Source of the DNA: Sulfuritalea sp.
GTDB lineage: Bacteria > Pseudomonadota > Gammaproteobacteria > Burkholderiales > Rhodocyclaceae
Direction of reading: 5' to 3'
Assembly: GCA_016710465.1 (NCBI GenBank)
Contig: JADJVS010000016.1
Coordinates: 1,144,540-1,208,539 of the forward strand
Length of the DNA stretch: 64,000 nt
Under the pieces are notes generated by a model. That model ran no database searches, was not told the origin of the DNA, and was given only the letters and a program-made list of their open reading frames with translations. Shown here one piece after another: positions 11,576-19,440 of the stretch (position 1 is its first letter; every line of letters begins with the position of its first letter). Made by a program: the position numbers and the translations under genes.

Positions 11576-13234
11576 TCACTGCCGGCAGGTCGCGCGGGCG
11601 ACGGCGGCAAGGATTTTCTCGGCATCGAAGGCGCGCCAGCGCGCCGCCACATGCTGGTCCGGGCGGATCAGGTAGGTGGTACCCGGCCTGGCGTCGTAGC
11701 GCCGGGCAGCGACGCCGCGAATGTCATGCACGCAGGGCAGTGCGCAGGCCGTCACGGGCACTCGCGATACCAGCAGCGGCTCCAGGGGAATGCCGCCGAT
11801 CGCGAGCCGTGACAAGGCCGAGGTGTCGGTGCTTGCCGGGTCGTCGACAAAAACCATCAAACGGAAGCAATTGCCGGTGGATTGCAACAACCAGCCCGGC
11901 GCGCCGTCCCGCGCCACCGGCGCATCGTCCATCGGCGCGCCCGGCAACATGCGCCCGGCAAAGGCATCTTCGTCGGGCGTGTTCAGGCTGGAATCGACGA
12001 GGAAGGCCGGTACCGACAAACGCCCGGAATTTACCAGGCTGCGGCCAAAGGCATGGTCTCTGGCCAGACTCAGCGCGGCATTGCGGAAGGTCCGGCTGGC
12101 GCGGCTCTTGGGCGTGATGAAATCCGTCGAGCGCGTCGAGTTCATCAGGTTTTCATCGGCGGCACAGACGCGTTCCTCGGAATAGCTGTCGAGCAGTCGC
12201 TGCGGCGCCTTGCCATCGATGACCAGCTTGAGCTTCCAGCCCAGGTTGTCGGCATCCTGCAGGCCGGAATTGGCGCCACGCGCGCCGAATGGCGACACCT
12301 GGTGCGCGGCATCGCCGACGAAGATCACACGGCCATGGTTGAAGCGGCCCATGCGTCGGCACTGGAAGGTGTAGACACTGACCCACTCCAGCTCGAATTC
12401 ACGTTGGTCACCGAGCATGGCCTTGATCCGCGGAATCACGTTCTCGGGTTTCTTTTCTTCCTCGGGATCGGCATCCCATCCGAGTTGAAAATCGATGCGA
12501 AACACGCTGTCGGTCTGCTTGTGCAAAAGTACCGATTGGTTGGGGTGGAAGGGCGGATCGAACCAGAACCAGCGCTCGGCGGGGAAATCGGCCTTCATCA
12601 CCACGTCGGCGATGAGGAAGCGGTCCATGAAGATCTTGCCTTCGACTTCCAGCCCGAGCATGCGGCGGATCGGGCTGCGCGCACCGTCGGCGGCGATCAG
12701 CCAGTCGGCCTCAACCGTGTAGAGGCCATCCGGGGTCTCCACCTTGAGCGTCGCGCCCTGGCCGTGGCTGGTGACCGACACGAGCTTGTTGTTCCAGCGC
12801 AGTTCGATGCCGGGGCGGGTGGCGGCACGCCTCACCAGATATTCCTCGAGGTAGTACTGCTGCAGATTGACCATGCCCGGACGGTGATGGTCCGGCTCCG
12901 GCACGAGGTTGAAGTTGTACACCTCGCTCTCGCGGAAGAAGGTCCTGCCGACATTCCACGACACACCCTTGGCACAGACCGCGTCGCCGACGCCGTAGCG
13001 ATCGAGGATCTCCAGCGCGCGCTTGGCATAGCAGACGCCGCGCGAACCGATCGAGACCGTGTCGTCCTCATCCACCAATAACACCGGGATGCCCTGCAGA
13101 TCAAGGTCCAGCGCCATGCCCAGGCCAACCGGACCGGCGCCGACCACCACCACCGGCACCTTCAGAACCTTGCCGCTGGCGATCTCGGGCGGGCTGCGGT
13201 AGTTGAACTTCGGATAGGTATAGGTCTTCAGCAT
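11576..13234 (-). CDS. FAD-dependent aromatic hydroxylase (MhpA-like, group A flavin monooxygenase)
   Basis: This 552-residue protein belongs to the PHBH/MhpA class of single-component flavin monooxygenases, which hydroxylate phenolic rings using NAD(P)H and O2. The dinucleotide loop VVVGAGPVGLGMALDL lies at about residues 29-44. The DG motif WLIAADGARSPIRR is near 180, and the FAD ribityl motif VGDAAHQVSPFGARGANSG is near 310. The C-terminal thioredoxin-like region (after about 400) suits this subgroup. It is the second gene of the operon, following the metallo-beta-lactamase-fold gene by 12 bases. The substrate cannot be read from the sequence. Confidence 0.88.
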   Translation of the reverse strand: MLKTYTYPKFNYRSPPEIASGKVLKVPVVVVGAGPVGLGMALDLDLQGIPVLLVDEDDTVSIGSRGVCYAKRALEILDRYGVGDAVCAKGVSWNVGRTFFRESEVYNFNLVPEPDHHRPGMVNLQQYYLEEYLVRRAATRPGIELRWNNKLVSVTSHGQGATLKVETPDGLYTVEADWLIAADGARSPIRRMLGLEVEGKIFMDRFLIADVVMKADFPAERWFWFDPPFHPNQSVLLHKQTDSVFRIDFQLGWDADPEEEKKPENVIPRIKAMLGDQREFELEWVSVYTFQCRRMGRFNHGRVIFVGDAAHQVSPFGARGANSGLQDADNLGWKLKLVIDGKAPQRLLDSYSEERVCAADENLMNSTRSTDFITPKSRASRTFRNAALSLARDHAFGRSLVNSGRLSVPAFLVDSSLNTPDEDAFAGRMLPGAPMDDAPVARDGAPGWLLQSTGNCFRLMVFVDDPASTDTSALSRLAIGGIPLEPLLVSRVPVTACALPCVHDIRGVAARRYDARPGTTYLIRPDQHVAARWRAFDAEKILAAVARATCRQ

Positions 13235-13246
13235 GGCTGTCCCGAC

Positions 13247-14212
13247 TCAGACAGCCTGCAGCGCATGCCACATCTGCTGGTCGCGCTCGGCGGTCCAGAT
13301 GCGCGGGTCGCGGATACCCGAAGCCTCGTCGTGGGCACGGGTGACGTCGAAGGGCAGGCAATGCTCGTAAATGAAGACCTGGCCGAATTTCGGGTCCATG
13401 GCCTTGCGCGTGTGGGCCATGCAGGCGGCCAGGTCCATGCCCTGCGCCACCGCCTCCTGGGCGCTGCCATAGAGCGTGGAGACGAAGTCGCGCGTATAGG
13501 CCAGGCCGCGCTGGACCTGCTCGGGATTCAACAGCGCCGGGCCACGGCCGGGAATCAGTTTTTCGGGCTTGAGCGCGGCAAGCTTGTCCAGTGTCGCGGG
13601 CCAGTCGGCGAGATAGGCGTCGCCCGTGTAACAGGCCGCATCCGCTTCCACCAGATCGCCGGAGAACAGGATCTTCTGTTGCGGCAACCAGACCACGGTA
13701 TCGCCCTTGGTGTGTCCGCGCCCCGGATGCCAGATCTTCACTTCAAGGTTGCCCATCCACAGGGTCAGTTCGCCGTCGACCACCACGGTCGGCCAGGTCA
13801 GGCCGGGCACGCTCTCGACCGCATTGAACAGGCGCGGAAAGCGTCCGATCTCGGAATCCATGTCCTGCTGGCCGCGCTCGACGATCAACTCATGGGTCGG
13901 CTTCGAGGCGATGATGTCCTGCAGGCCATGCGGCTTGTAGCCCGAGGCGCCGAGCACTCGCACGGCATGATAGTGAGTCAGCGTCACGTACTTGATCGGC
14001 TTGTCGGTGATCTGGCGCACGCGGTGCACCACGTCCTGGGCCATCACCGGCGTCGCCGTGGCGTCGATGATCATCACGGCGTCGTCGCCGATGATCACGC
14101 CGGTATTGGGATCGCCTTCCGCCGTATAGGCATAGGCGTTGTCAGAGAGTTTTTCGAAGCTGACCTTTTTCTGCTCAAGGTCGGCGTGGGAGGCAAACTT
14201 CTTTTCACTCAT
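13247..14212 (-). CDS. Metallo-beta-lactamase-fold hydrolase with altered metal motif
   Basis: This 321-residue MBL-fold protein resembles SoxH/quinoprotein-relay-type hydrolases. The usual HxHxDH loop reads LTHYHAVRVLGASGY, so the aspartate and third histidine are replaced by valine and arginine. Later segments HPGRGHTKGDTVVWLP (with a histidine) and LFSGDLVEADAA (with the metal-bridging aspartate) remain. It may bind one metal or none. It is the first gene of the aromatic operon and sits behind a strong promoter. The role is probably thioester or ester cleavage linked to the pathway, but this is inference. Confidence 0.78.
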   Translation of the reverse strand: MSEKKFASHADLEQKKVSFEKLSDNAYAYTAEGDPNTGVIIGDDAVMIIDATATPVMAQDVVHRVRQITDKPIKYVTLTHYHAVRVLGASGYKPHGLQDIIASKPTHELIVERGQQDMDSEIGRFPRLFNAVESVPGLTWPTVVVDGELTLWMGNLEVKIWHPGRGHTKGDTVVWLPQQKILFSGDLVEADAACYTGDAYLADWPATLDKLAALKPEKLIPGRGPALLNPEQVQRGLAYTRDFVSTLYGSAQEAVAQGMDLAACMAHTRKAMDPKFGQVFIYEHCLPFDVTRAHDEASGIRDPRIWTAERDQQMWHALQAV

Positions 14213-14256
14213 GACGGGTCCTCTGGAAGGGATTAATTTCTTATTACATAATTAAG

Positions 14257-14271
14257 TTACGCTTATCGTAA
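14257..14271. promoter_or_regulatory. Palindromic operator candidate over the operon promoter
   Basis: The perfect inverted repeat TTACG-CTTAT-CGTAA overlaps the predicted -10 box of the aromatic operon. Its position suits a repressor. No regulator gene for this operon is visible in the window. Confidence 0.45.
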
Positions 14272-14293
14272 TTATTTTTACTTTAGTTGTCAA
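14265..14293 (-). promoter_or_regulatory. Promoter of the aromatic catabolic operon
   Basis: On the minus strand a consensus TTGACA (14293-14288) is followed by exactly 17 bases and TACGAT (14270-14265). The region is markedly AT-rich against the GC-rich surroundings. It lies 53 bases upstream of the MBL gene ATG, which has an AGAGGA ribosome-binding site. Confidence 0.65.
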
Positions 14294-14330
14294 ATGTTTC
14301 CTGTGTCGTATTGCCCAGTGCCACCGAAGG

Positions 14331-14601
14331 CTAGGGCGTGCTCACAATCGTTCGGCGGATGGCGTTGAGGCCAGACGCGGATGGATGCAAGGCGGAGGGC
14401 GCCGGCAAGGGTAATCCCTTGCCAAGTCCGACAACGCCGCAGACGCCGCGTCCGGCCTCAACCCGCAGGGCCGGGTCAAATCGGGCGCGCTGCGGCGTTG
14501 CGGCTCCTGGCGAGATATGAATCGCGCGGCGTCGCCGCGCCTTGCATCGCATCCCGATTTGATCCCGGCGCCACCGTCGCATGATTGTGAACACGCCCTA
14601 G
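14331..14601. mobile_element. MITE-like non-coding element with terminal inverted repeats
   Basis: This 271-base element has ends CTAGGGCGTGCTCACAATC (14331-14349) and its near-perfect reverse complement at 14583-14601, with one mismatch in 19. Similarity extends loosely further inward. Internal inverted repeats include 14364-14379 with 14446-14461 (15/16), 14471-14483 with the stretch near 14553-14566, and the short palindrome CAAGGGTAATCCCTTG at 14407-14422. There is no credible coding frame. It fills most of the 385-base gap between the MBL gene and the ankyrin gene. The TAG stop of the ankyrin gene falls inside its right end. No clear target-site duplication is seen unless CTAG itself serves. 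Confidence 0.6.
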
Positions 14602-15752
14602 GGCGGTGGCGCCGGACCAGCGCCGACGCCAGCGGAACGGCCAACGGGTGCGGCGGGCACAGCCGAGGCTCGCAAGCTTGCCGCCGCCTGGCGATAGGCC
14701 TGCAGCGCTTCCTTGCGCTTGCCGGCGGCTTCCAGCTCGCGGGCGCGGCGCAGCAAGTCGTCGGACGCGTCCACCACGGCGGGTGTCGCCGTGGCGCCAG
14801 CGCCGACTCTTGCGCCGTCGGGCACGGCCGGGGTGGCATAGCTCAGGCTCGCCGATTGCGCATCGGGCTTGTCGCGCTTGGCGGTGATCACCATCCCGGT
14901 CGCGGCCCGCCGCGCCGGCGGCGCGATCTTGCGCGTCGCATCGGCCTGGCGGATGGCCGTCAACGCAGCGCGATACAGGTTGAGGGCCTCGTCGCGCCTG
15001 CCGGCGGCCTCCATCCGGCGCGCCGCCGCCATCAGCGAATCGGCGCGATCGGGTACCGGCTGGGAACGCACCGGCGCCCCCCAGCTCGCGGCTGGCCGGG
15101 CGGCAACAACGCCAAAGCGTTCCGCGCCGCCGATTGCGCGCGCAATGCCGAGGTTGTTATGACGCATCGCCCAATGCACCGCGTTTTCACCCTGTTCATT
15201 GACGATATCTCGCCGCGCACCGGCGGCAAGCAGGGTTTGGGCAATGGATTCCTTTCCTTCACGAGCGGCCATCATCAGCGGCGTCGAACCGTTGGTGGAC
15301 AACGCATTGATATCGGCGCCGCGCCCAAGCAGCAGATCGACGACGTCGGCGTGACCGGCAAACACCGCGTAGTGCAGCGCCGACCATTCGCGCCCGTCGC
15401 GATCGAGCCGCGCGCCGCGCTCGACGAGCCAGCGCACGGCCGGAAGCTGTCCCCTCCACGCCGCAAGTTGCAGTGCCTGCTCACCCAAGCGGTTGGTGTG
15501 ATTGATATCAGCCCCGCGCGAATGGAACAACTCCATCATCGCGATATTGCCTTCCCAGGCGCCAATCATCAGTCCGCTGCCGATTACCGAGCCTTCGAAA
15601 TCCGCGGGCAAGCCATTGTCCAGCCACTCACGCGCCGCCCGCAAGTCACCCTGTTCGATAACCACGGCGAAACGCACGGGATCGGGCAAGCTTGCCGCCG
15701 CCAATCCAAGCGGGAAAAAAATAATCAGGAAAGCAAACCAAAGTCTTTTCAC
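14598..15752 (-). CDS. Secreted ankyrin-repeat protein
   Basis: This 384-residue protein has a signal peptide (KRLWFAFLIIFFPLGLAAA, start codon GTG at 15752). About five ankyrin repeats follow between residues 25 and 200, with typical units such as GEQALQLAAWRGQLPAVRWL and STPLMMAAREGKESIAQTLL. The C-terminal half is Ala/Arg-rich. It contains two short similar helical units of the form RRxEAAGRRDEALNLYRAAL and RELEAAGKRKEALQAYRQAA, near 255 and 345. The protein ends AGVGAGPAPPP. It is probably periplasmic and may bind proteins. The partner is unknown. The GTG start is chosen because the signal peptide begins there. Confidence 0.75.
   Translation of the reverse strand: MKRLWFAFLIIFFPLGLAAASLPDPVRFAVVIEQGDLRAAREWLDNGLPADFEGSVIGSGLMIGAWEGNIAMMELFHSRGADINHTNRLGEQALQLAAWRGQLPAVRWLVERGARLDRDGREWSALHYAVFAGHADVVDLLLGRGADINALSTNGSTPLMMAAREGKESIAQTLLAAGARRDIVNEQGENAVHWAMRHNNLGIARAIGGAERFGVVAARPAASWGAPVRSQPVPDRADSLMAAARRMEAAGRRDEALNLYRAALTAIRQADATRKIAPPARRAATGMVITAKRDKPDAQSASLSYATPAVPDGARVGAGATATPAVVDASDDLLRRARELEAAGKRKEALQAYRQAAASLRASAVPAAPVGRSAGVGAGPAPPP
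14797..14812 (+). repeat. Dispersed motif CCAGCGCCGACTCTTG
   Basis: This is an exact copy of the 16-base motif also present at 61847-61862. It lies inside the ankyrin gene, in the low-complexity segment that reads ARVGAGATATP. Confidence 0.45.
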
Positions 15753-15915
15753 GGCCCGAAGTATATGTCTGCCACGAAGGGGCAGACGGTATCCCTGTGC
15801 GGATATGTCCGGCATGAATGGAAGGGCGGCATGCCGATTTCGGCGTATGGCGAAACCATGAGCCGCAGAACGGCTTGCCACGGGACGCGACGTGGCACGA
15901 ACTAGAATCCACGCG

Positions 15916-16398
15916 ATGCGCCTGCACACCGCCTTGTCGACCAGCATTTGCCTGCACGCCCTGATCATCCTCGGGCCGGCGTGGTTCGCCACCCGGCCTC
16001 CCGCGACACCGCAAGCACGGATCGAAGCCCGCCTGCTACCGCCCGAGGAACTGGCAACGACAGCCGACAGCCTAAGCACCACAGCCATGCCGTCCGACGC
16101 GACGATGGCGCTTCCACCCAAGCCGGGCACGCTGCGGGGCGCCAGCCTGCGTCGCGCCGAAGCCGCGTTGACGCGCCACTTGTTTTATCCGCCGGAGGCG
16201 GTGGCTCGCGGCATCGAGGGCGAGGTCATTCTTTTGCTCACCATGACCGACAGCGGCCAGCTTGCCGCGGTGGATATCGCGCGCGGCTCCGGTCATGCCC
16301 TGCTCGACCAGGCCGCGCTGGACGCCGCCCGCCGCATCGGCAGCCTGCCGGGAACGAAGCGCCAGATGCTGTTCCCGGTCAGCTTCCGCCTGCAATAG
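15916..16398 (+). CDS. TonB-like energy transducer family protein
   Basis: This 160-residue protein has an N-terminal membrane anchor (about residues 7-24) and a short variable periplasmic region. The TonB C-terminal-like domain runs from about residue 80, including RHLFYPPEAVARGIEGEVIL, SGQLAAVDIARGSG and DQAALDAARRIGSLP. TonB family proteins link inner-membrane energy to outer-membrane transporters. No exbB or exbD is adjacent, and the proline-rich spacer is short, so it may serve another envelope task. I prefer the ATG at 15916 over an earlier GTG at 15892 because the hydrophobic anchor follows directly. Confidence 0.75.
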   Translation: MRLHTALSTSICLHALIILGPAWFATRPPATPQARIEARLLPPEELATTADSLSTTAMPSDATMALPPKPGTLRGASLRRAEAALTRHLFYPPEAVARGIEGEVILLLTMTDSGQLAAVDIARGSGHALLDQAALDAARRIGSLPGTKRQMLFPVSFRLQ

Positions 16399-16407
16399 GG
16401 CGAGCCG

Positions 16408-17178
16408 TCAGGCCGGATTGTGAATGTCGACGAACTCGCATTCGATGCCGAGTTGCACGGCGAGGTGGCGGCCCAGCGCCATGACGCCAAAGCGTTCGGT
16501 CGCATGGTGCCCCGCCGCCAGGAAAGCCATCCCGGTTTCCCGCGCCAGGTGCACCGTCTGCTCTGAAATCTCGCCCGACAGAAACAGGTCGGCGCCCGTC
16601 GCCAGCGCATCTTCGAAGTAATCCTGGGCGCCACCGCTGCACCAGGCCACGCGTTTGACGAGCCGTTCCGGATCACCAACCAGTTGCGGCTCGCGCCCCA
16701 GGGTGTGCGCCACCTGGCGCGCCAACTCGACAGCGGAAGTCGGCGCTGGTGGTACGCCGAAAAATCCGATGTCCTGCTCCCCGAATCGCCCGGTCACGGT
16801 CCAGCCAAGCGTTGCCGCGAGCTGGGCGTTGTTGCCCAGGACCGGATGCGCATCCAGCGGCAAGTGATAGGCGAACAGGCTGATGTCATGTGCCAGCAGG
16901 CGCGCCATGCGCTGCTTGCGAAATCCGGTGACGCGTCCGTCCTCCGACTTCCAGAACCAGCCGTGATGCACCAGCAGCGCATCCGCCTGGCGCTCGATGG
17001 CCGCCTCGATCAGGGCCTTGCTGGCGGTGACCCCGCAAACCACGCGCCGGATCTGCTCGCTGCCTTCCACTTGCAGACCGTTTGGGCAATAATCCCGGAA
17101 CCGCGCGGCATCAAGTTCCTTGTCGAGGAAGGCGCGGAGTTCTTCGCGCCCGAACGATTTACCCGTCATTGCCATCAT
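16408..17178 (-). CDS. Nif3-like dinuclear metal-centre protein
   Basis: This 256-residue member of the Nif3/YbgI family forms ring-shaped hexamers with a two-metal site. The metal ligands are visible in LLVHHGWFW (near residue 70), LPLDAHPVLGN (near 105) and the C-terminal LAAGHHATERFG with the upstream glutamate in SGEISEQTV. The biochemical role of the family is not settled; a GTP cyclohydrolase-like activity has been suggested. A stretch reading GVPPAPTSA near residue 142 coincides with a copy of the dispersed DNA motif. The gene is divergent from the protease gene at 17199. Confidence 0.88.
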   Translation of the reverse strand: MMAMTGKSFGREELRAFLDKELDAARFRDYCPNGLQVEGSEQIRRVVCGVTASKALIEAAIERQADALLVHHGWFWKSEDGRVTGFRKQRMARLLAHDISLFAYHLPLDAHPVLGNNAQLAATLGWTVTGRFGEQDIGFFGVPPAPTSAVELARQVAHTLGREPQLVGDPERLVKRVAWCSGGAQDYFEDALATGADLFLSGEISEQTVHLARETGMAFLAAGHHATERFGVMALGRHLAVQLGIECEFVDIHNPA

Positions 17179-17198
17179 CCCGCCGAAAAGTTCTGATT

Positions 17199-18362
17199 AT
17201 GCGCCGCCTCTGGCTGACTTTTGCCCAAACCGTTACCGTTTGCGTGGCCATCCTGTTTGTGGTCAAGACGCTGAAACCCGAATGGCTGGCGCAGTTGCCG
17301 AGCACCGGCGTCGGCATTGCCGAAATCGCCACCGTGCATGAAGCCGCGCCCGGCGTCGACGCTACCCGTCCAGGATCGCACGCCGAGGCGGCGAGGAAGG
17401 CGGTGCCGGCCGTGGTGCATATTTTCACCAGCCAGGAAGTGAAGGGTGCGCGGCATCCCTTCATGAACGACCCCATCTTCCGCCATTTCTTCGGCGACCG
17501 CTTCGGCGAAGAGTCGCAACGGCGATCGGGCCTCGGCAGCGGCGTGGTGGTGTCGCCCGAGGGCTACATCCTGACCAATTTCCACGTTATCGACGGCGCC
17601 GACGAAATCGAGGTCGCGCACAATGACGGACGCAAGTACAAGGCGAGGGTGGTCGGCTCCGATCCGGAATCCGATCTCGCGGTGCTGCGCATTCCGGCGG
17701 ACCACAAACTGCCGGTGATCACCTTCGGCAGCAGCGACAGCCTGCGCGTCGGCGACCTGGTGCTGGCCATCGGCAACCCGTTCGGAGTCGGCCAAACGGT
17801 GACCTCCGGCATCGTTTCGGCGCTGGGCCGCTCCCACCTCGGCATCAACACCTTCGAGAATTTCATCCAGACCGACGCGGCCATCAATCCGGGCAATTCC
17901 GGCGGCGCCCTGGTCGACGCCAATGGACACCTGATCGGTATCAACACCGCGATCTATTCGCAGAGCGGCGGCTCGATGGGCATCGGCTTCGCCATCCCGG
18001 TATCGCTGGCGAAAAGCATCATGGAGCAGATCGTCAAGACCGGCAGTGTCACACGCGGCTGGGTCGGCATCGAGGTCCAGGAACTGACGCCGGAACTTGC
18101 CGAGTCCTTCAAGCTGGCTGCAACCGAGGGCGCCCTGATCGCCGGCGTCATGCGCGGCAGTCCAGCCGACAAGGCCGGGATCAAGCCTGGCGATGTGCTG
18201 ATTCAGGTTGACGGCAAAAAGGTCAAGGATGCACAAGTAATGCTGGACCTGATCGCCGCCCTGCAACCGGGCAGCGCCGCGCGTTTCACCGTCAAGCGCG
18301 AGGGCCGCGACCTTGCCCTCGGCATCACCATCGGCAAGCGCCCTCGCCCACCGAAGGAATAG
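17199..18362 (+). CDS. Periplasmic serine protease, DegS/DegQ-like with one PDZ domain
   Basis: This 387-residue trypsin-like protease has an N-terminal membrane anchor (about residues 4-22). The catalytic triad is visible as His in ILTNFHVIDGADEI, Asp in ESDLAVLRIP and Ser in NPGNSGGALVD. A single PDZ domain (about 280-375) contains RGSPADKAGIKPGDVLI. An anchor with one PDZ is the DegS/AlgW architecture, which triggers envelope-stress signalling. Betaproteobacteria often have only this form near Nif3-like genes, so a general quality-control role is also possible. The start at 17199 begins the anchor. Confidence 0.92.
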   Translation: MRRLWLTFAQTVTVCVAILFVVKTLKPEWLAQLPSTGVGIAEIATVHEAAPGVDATRPGSHAEAARKAVPAVVHIFTSQEVKGARHPFMNDPIFRHFFGDRFGEESQRRSGLGSGVVVSPEGYILTNFHVIDGADEIEVAHNDGRKYKARVVGSDPESDLAVLRIPADHKLPVITFGSSDSLRVGDLVLAIGNPFGVGQTVTSGIVSALGRSHLGINTFENFIQTDAAINPGNSGGALVDANGHLIGINTAIYSQSGGSMGIGFAIPVSLAKSIMEQIVKTGSVTRGWVGIEVQELTPELAESFKLAATEGALIAGVMRGSPADKAGIKPGDVLIQVDGKKVKDAQVMLDLIAALQPGSAARFTVKREGRDLALGITIGKRPRPPKE

Positions 18363-18384
18363 GCCCCGGCGACGTCAGCCGCCC

Positions 18385-19440
18385 CTAGCGCAGCGAGGCG
18401 TTGAGCGCCTCCAGCGCCTTGCTGCCCGGACACAGGTAAGCGTCACCAAGCTGGTTCAGCGGGCGTTCCACGGTGTTCAAATGCCGGTGCAGGTCTTCCG
18501 CGCCGCTATCCACGTAGAGCAAGCCGGTTGCGATTTCACCCAGCGCCTGCCGTTCCTGCAGGTAGTTCATGGCCCCGACGCGATCGGAGGGATCGTAATC
18601 GGCGTCCAGCTTGCGCAAATGCAGGATGGAGCCGTCATGCTGGACGATGCGGCGCAAGGAACCCGGCGGATAGCTGGCCTCGATCTTGTCGCGCGGCAGG
18701 ATGAAGTCGAGGCGATTCACCGCCTCGTTGTGTTCCCGCACGTAGTCGTAGCTCTTGGTCGAGCCGGCGTGGTTGTTGAAGGTAACGCAGGGGCTGATGA
18801 CGTCGATGAATGCCGGCCCGCGGTGGCGCAGCGCACCCTTGATCAGCGGAATCAGTTGCTCCTTGTCGCCGGAGAAGCTGCGTGCGACATAGCTCGCGCC
18901 CAGTTGCAGCGCAAGGGCGGCCAGATCGATCGGCGTGTCGCTGTTGACCACGCCGCGCTTGCTCTTCGAGCCCTTGTCGGCGGTGGCCGAGAATTGGCCC
19001 TTGGTCAGGCCGTACACGCCATTGTTTTCGCAGATGTAGCTCATGTTTACGCCGCGGCGCATGGCATGGGCGAACTGGGCAATACCGATCGAGGCGGAAT
19101 CGCCATCACCGGAGACGCCGAGGTAGATCAGGTCGCGGTTGGCCAGCGCGGCGCCAGTGAGTACCGAGGGCATGCGGCCGTGGGTGGTGTTGAAACCATG
19201 CGAGGCGCCAAGGAAATAGTCCGGCGTCTTCGACGAACAGCCGATGCCGGAAAGCTTGGCCACCCGATGCGGCTCGATGTCGAGGTCGAAGCAGGCCTGC
19301 ACCACGGCGGCGCTGATCGAATCGTGGCCGCAGCCGGCGCACAGCGTCGAAATCGCCCCTTCGTAATCGCGACGGGTATAGCCGACGGCATTGCGCGGCG
19401 CATCGGCGCGCAGCAGCCTGGGTTTGGCAAGATAAGTCAT
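18385..19440 (-). CDS. korB: 2-oxoacid:acceptor oxidoreductase beta subunit (KorB-type)
   Basis: This 351-residue protein is the thiamine-diphosphate-binding beta subunit of a 2-oxoacid:ferredoxin/NADP+ oxidoreductase. The N-terminal CAGCGHD motif, GDGDSASIGIAQFAHAM and ENNGVYGLTKGQFS form the TPP/Mg site. Cysteines in STLCAGCGHD and IGCSSKTP probably help hold a 4Fe-4S cluster. It overlaps korA by four bases. The three-gene set and subunit sizes match the 2-oxoglutarate:NADP+ oxidoreductase KorABC described in the aromatic degrader Azoarcus evansii. Specificity for 2-oxoglutarate rests on that comparison. Confidence 0.88.
   Translation of the reverse strand: MTYLAKPRLLRADAPRNAVGYTRRDYEGAISTLCAGCGHDSISAAVVQACFDLDIEPHRVAKLSGIGCSSKTPDYFLGASHGFNTTHGRMPSVLTGAALANRDLIYLGVSGDGDSASIGIAQFAHAMRRGVNMSYICENNGVYGLTKGQFSATADKGSKSKRGVVNSDTPIDLAALALQLGASYVARSFSGDKEQLIPLIKGALRHRGPAFIDVISPCVTFNNHAGSTKSYDYVREHNEAVNRLDFILPRDKIEASYPPGSLRRIVQHDGSILHLRKLDADYDPSDRVGAMNYLQERQALGEIATGLLYVDSGAEDLHRHLNTVERPLNQLGDAYLCPGSKALEALNASLR

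Noticed and set aside
14517..15905. Open frame of about 460 codons on the plus strand opposite the ankyrin gene
   Set aside because: It begins inside the repeat element and has no domain; the minus strand encodes clear ankyrin repeats with a signal peptide.
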